From: an uncultured Rhodobacter sp.
Lineage (GTDB): Bacteria > Pseudomonadota > Alphaproteobacteria > Rhodobacterales > Rhodobacteraceae
Reading direction: 5' to 3'
DNA length: 6,741 nt
NCBI GenBank assembly: GCA_937901435.1
Contig: CALGTJ010000375.1
Location: forward strand, 1 to 6,741
Shown here: piece after piece, positions 5,775 through 6,741 of the stretch
Layout: each line of letters opens with the position of its first letter
Numbering within the stretch: the first letter of the stretch is position 1
Translations under genes and position numbers: made by a program
The notes under the pieces: model-generated
Database searches by the model: none
What the model saw: only the letters and a program-made list of their open reading frames with translations
What the model was told of the DNA's origin: nothing

Positions 5775-6475
5775 CAGAGTATCTCTCTTCTGAATTGAGC
5801 GAGATCATCGGGCGCGCTTACCCGATATTCGCTGTGCCTGCTCCTGCGTCCATCGGGGTCTGCACAGCGTGCTGCATGGACCCAGACCTTGCGCATCAGA
5901 TGCTTGCCACGCCTGCTGAAAGGATGACACTAGACCACATCCAAGAGTGGTATGATGCTGCAAAACAAACGGATTTGCCCCTGACTTTCGTCTATTGGCA
6001 CCTGCCCCGCACCTTGGATTTTCTGGCGCAAGGCAAAGATGTCGCCATGGTGGGCAATGAAATCGCCTTTGCGCATTTCACAGAGCAAACGCAGGTGCCG
6101 CAATGGCCTGATCCACAGCGCGAGCTTTTTATGCAATTTGCCTGTGCGTTTATGGACGCGAGGCTTGACCAAAAATCTCCAGAGCTTGATGCGAACCTCT
6201 GCATGATCGCAAAGAGCGGGATCGACATGACGCTGGTTCTGGACAGATTGAACACGGCTCACCCCCTTAGACTTGCCAAAGCGATCCTCGCGAATTCGAT
6301 CCATGGGGTGTACGGTCTGGGGAATGATGCGTTTTGGACAGACGGGCCCGCCCGCGAGGCTGTGCGCAACTGGCCGCAAAACGCCGGGATTGCAGACCGC
6401 CTTATGCAATGGACCTTGACCCAGGACGATGACACCGCAGAGGTCATATGGCAGGCGGTCGACCTGATACCGTGA
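5750..6475 (+). CDS. Uncharacterised protein with N-terminal CxxCC motif
   Basis: I cannot assign a function to this 241-aa protein. Cys38, Cys41 and Cys42 (GVCTACCMDP) could bind a metal, but only three close Cys are present; Cys132, Cys151, His49 or His63 would have to complete a site. There is no signal peptide or membrane helix, so it is probably cytosolic and largely helical. From memory, HLPRTLDFLAQG (84-95), the GNE...F block (102-110) and the WP...E spacing (119-125) resemble an unnamed, widespread bacterial family with an N-terminal CxxC and a central HFLPRxLELLA block; this is weak recognition. The ATG overlaps the adenosyltransferase gene by 25 bases behind AAGGA, so the pair is probably one operon. 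Hand counting of eight 60-base lines gives about 55% GC, against about 62% for six lines of the adenosyltransferase. A terminator-like hairpin follows 58 bases after the stop. The opposite-strand frame over this gene was rejected. Confidence 0.8.
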   Translation: MGAGREQVAEYLSSELSEIIGRAYPIFAVPAPASIGVCTACCMDPDLAHQMLATPAERMTLDHIQEWYDAAKQTDLPLTFVYWHLPRTLDFLAQGKDVAMVGNEIAFAHFTEQTQVPQWPDPQRELFMQFACAFMDARLDQKSPELDANLCMIAKSGIDMTLVLDRLNTAHPLRLAKAILANSIHGVYGLGNDAFWTDGPAREAVRNWPQNAGIADRLMQWTLTQDDDTAEVIWQAVDLIP

Positions 6476-6503
6476 TCCGATGCCCCTGCCAGCCAGGCTT
6501 CTT

Positions 6504-6528
6504 GTGAAAAAAATAGGCTGTTTTTCAC
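6504..6528 (+). repeat. AT-rich inverted repeat after the CxxCC gene
   Basis: GTGAAAAA (6504-6511) and TTTTTCAC (6521-6528) form a perfect eight-pair inverted repeat around a 9-base loop, 28 bases past the stop codon. The stem is mostly A-T, so it is a weak RNA hairpin and lacks a U-tract of its own after it. It could be a protein-binding site or part of the terminator that follows. Confidence 0.5.
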
Positions 6529-6533
6529 GTCTG

Positions 6534-6564
6534 CGACGCGCACATCCCCTGCCGCGTCGATTTT
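6534..6564 (+). terminator. Likely rho-independent terminator of the adenosyltransferase operon
   Basis: CGACGCG (6534-6540) pairs with CGCGTCG (6553-6559) in a perfect seven-pair stem with a 12-base loop, followed by ATTTT and, a few bases on, a second TTTT. It lies between the CxxCC gene and etfB, where separation of the two units makes sense. The loop is larger and the T-tract shorter than ideal. Confidence 0.55.
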
Positions 6565-6578
6565 GCCCTGTTTTCCTG

Positions 6579-6590
6579 CGACTCAAGTCG
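6579..6590 (+). promoter_or_regulatory. Small palindrome upstream of etfB, possible operator
   Basis: CGACTCAAGTCG is two perfect 5-base half-sites around CA, 69 bases before the etfB ATG and after the terminator. The position suits a regulator-binding site for etfBA. I find no convincing -35/-10 pair between it and the gene (GATAGA at 6623-6628 is the best -10 candidate), so the role is only inferred. Confidence 0.3.
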
Positions 6591-6658
6591 GTAATGCTCG
6601 CCTCAGAAATTAAACCGCTCTGGATAGACCGGGGCACATAGTCCATGGAGACCCACGC

Positions 6659-6741
6659 ATGAAGGTACTCGTACCAGTCAAGCGCGTGATAGACTATAAC
6701 GTGAAAGTCCGCGTCAAGGCGGATGGCACCGGTGTCGATCT
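6659..6741 (+). CDS. etfB: Electron transfer flavoprotein beta subunit, N-terminal fragment (runs off the right edge)
   Basis: The 27 visible codons begin [19 protein letters not shown] and continue KADGTGVD, the typical start of alphaproteobacterial EtfB. With EtfA it forms the FAD- and AMP-containing protein that takes electrons from acyl-CoA and other dehydrogenases and passes them to ETF-ubiquinone oxidoreductase in the membrane. The AMP-binding and recognition-loop residues lie beyond the window. GGAG (6647-6650) is 8 bases before the ATG, which supports this start. A terminator-like hairpin upstream suggests it has its own promoter, with etfA expected to follow. Confidence 0.93.
   Translation, partial: MKVLVPVKRVIDYNVKVRVKADGTGVD

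Noticed and set aside
5930..6646. Long minus-strand frame (238 codons) opposite the CxxCC gene
   Set aside because: It is similar in length to the plus-strand gene, so I considered it. The plus frame has a Shine-Dalgarno, operon overlap with the adenosyltransferase gene, a terminator after its end and a family-like motif; the minus frame is Arg/Cys-rich without a domain and would run into the etfB upstream region.

Overview
This window looks like a piece of an alphaproteobacterial chromosome, most likely from the Rhodobacterales (Roseobacter group). That inference rests on GC-rich coding sequence, a typical alphaproteobacterial ParC C-terminus, a two-helix membrane protein followed directly by a PduO-type cobalamin adenosyltransferase, and a nearby etfB. 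It reads as housekeeping sequence with a few uncharacterised genes. I see no rRNA, tRNA, CRISPR array, insertion sequence, integrase or phage gene.

Left part, minus strand (1-3172). In transcription order this holds parC (topoisomerase IV subunit A, 767 aa), a 155-base gap with two adjacent hairpins and a candidate promoter, a 179-aa predicted lipoprotein of unknown function, and the first 18 codons of tuf (EF-Tu), which runs off the left edge. The gap before tuf (55-173) has candidate promoter elements and a strong GC hairpin that may lie at the 5' end of the tuf mRNA.

Middle part, plus strand (3454-4917). Divergent from parC across a 281-base gap are a 190-aa membrane-anchored or secreted SH3b-domain protein and a 277-aa short-chain dehydrogenase/reductase that resembles E. 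coli YbbO. The reductase has no clear Shine-Dalgarno sequence, and a possible promoter is placed so that its mRNA could start at the ATG.

Right part, plus strand (4993-6741). A tightly packed set follows: a 69-aa two-helix HIG1-like protein, an ATP:cob(I)alamin adenosyltransferase (overlapping by one base, TGATG), and a 241-aa uncharacterised protein with an N-terminal CxxCC motif that starts inside the adenosyltransferase gene. A likely terminator and a small palindrome lie in the next gap, and then etfB (electron transfer flavoprotein beta subunit) begins and runs off the right edge. The adenosyltransferase makes coenzyme B12 for enzymes such as methylmalonyl-CoA mutase, and EtfAB collects electrons from acyl-CoA dehydrogenases. 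The neighbourhood therefore fits acyl-CoA and propionate metabolism, though this link is inferred from context only.

No clearly novel multi-gene system is visible. The best candidate for new biology is the CxxCC protein at 5750-6475.
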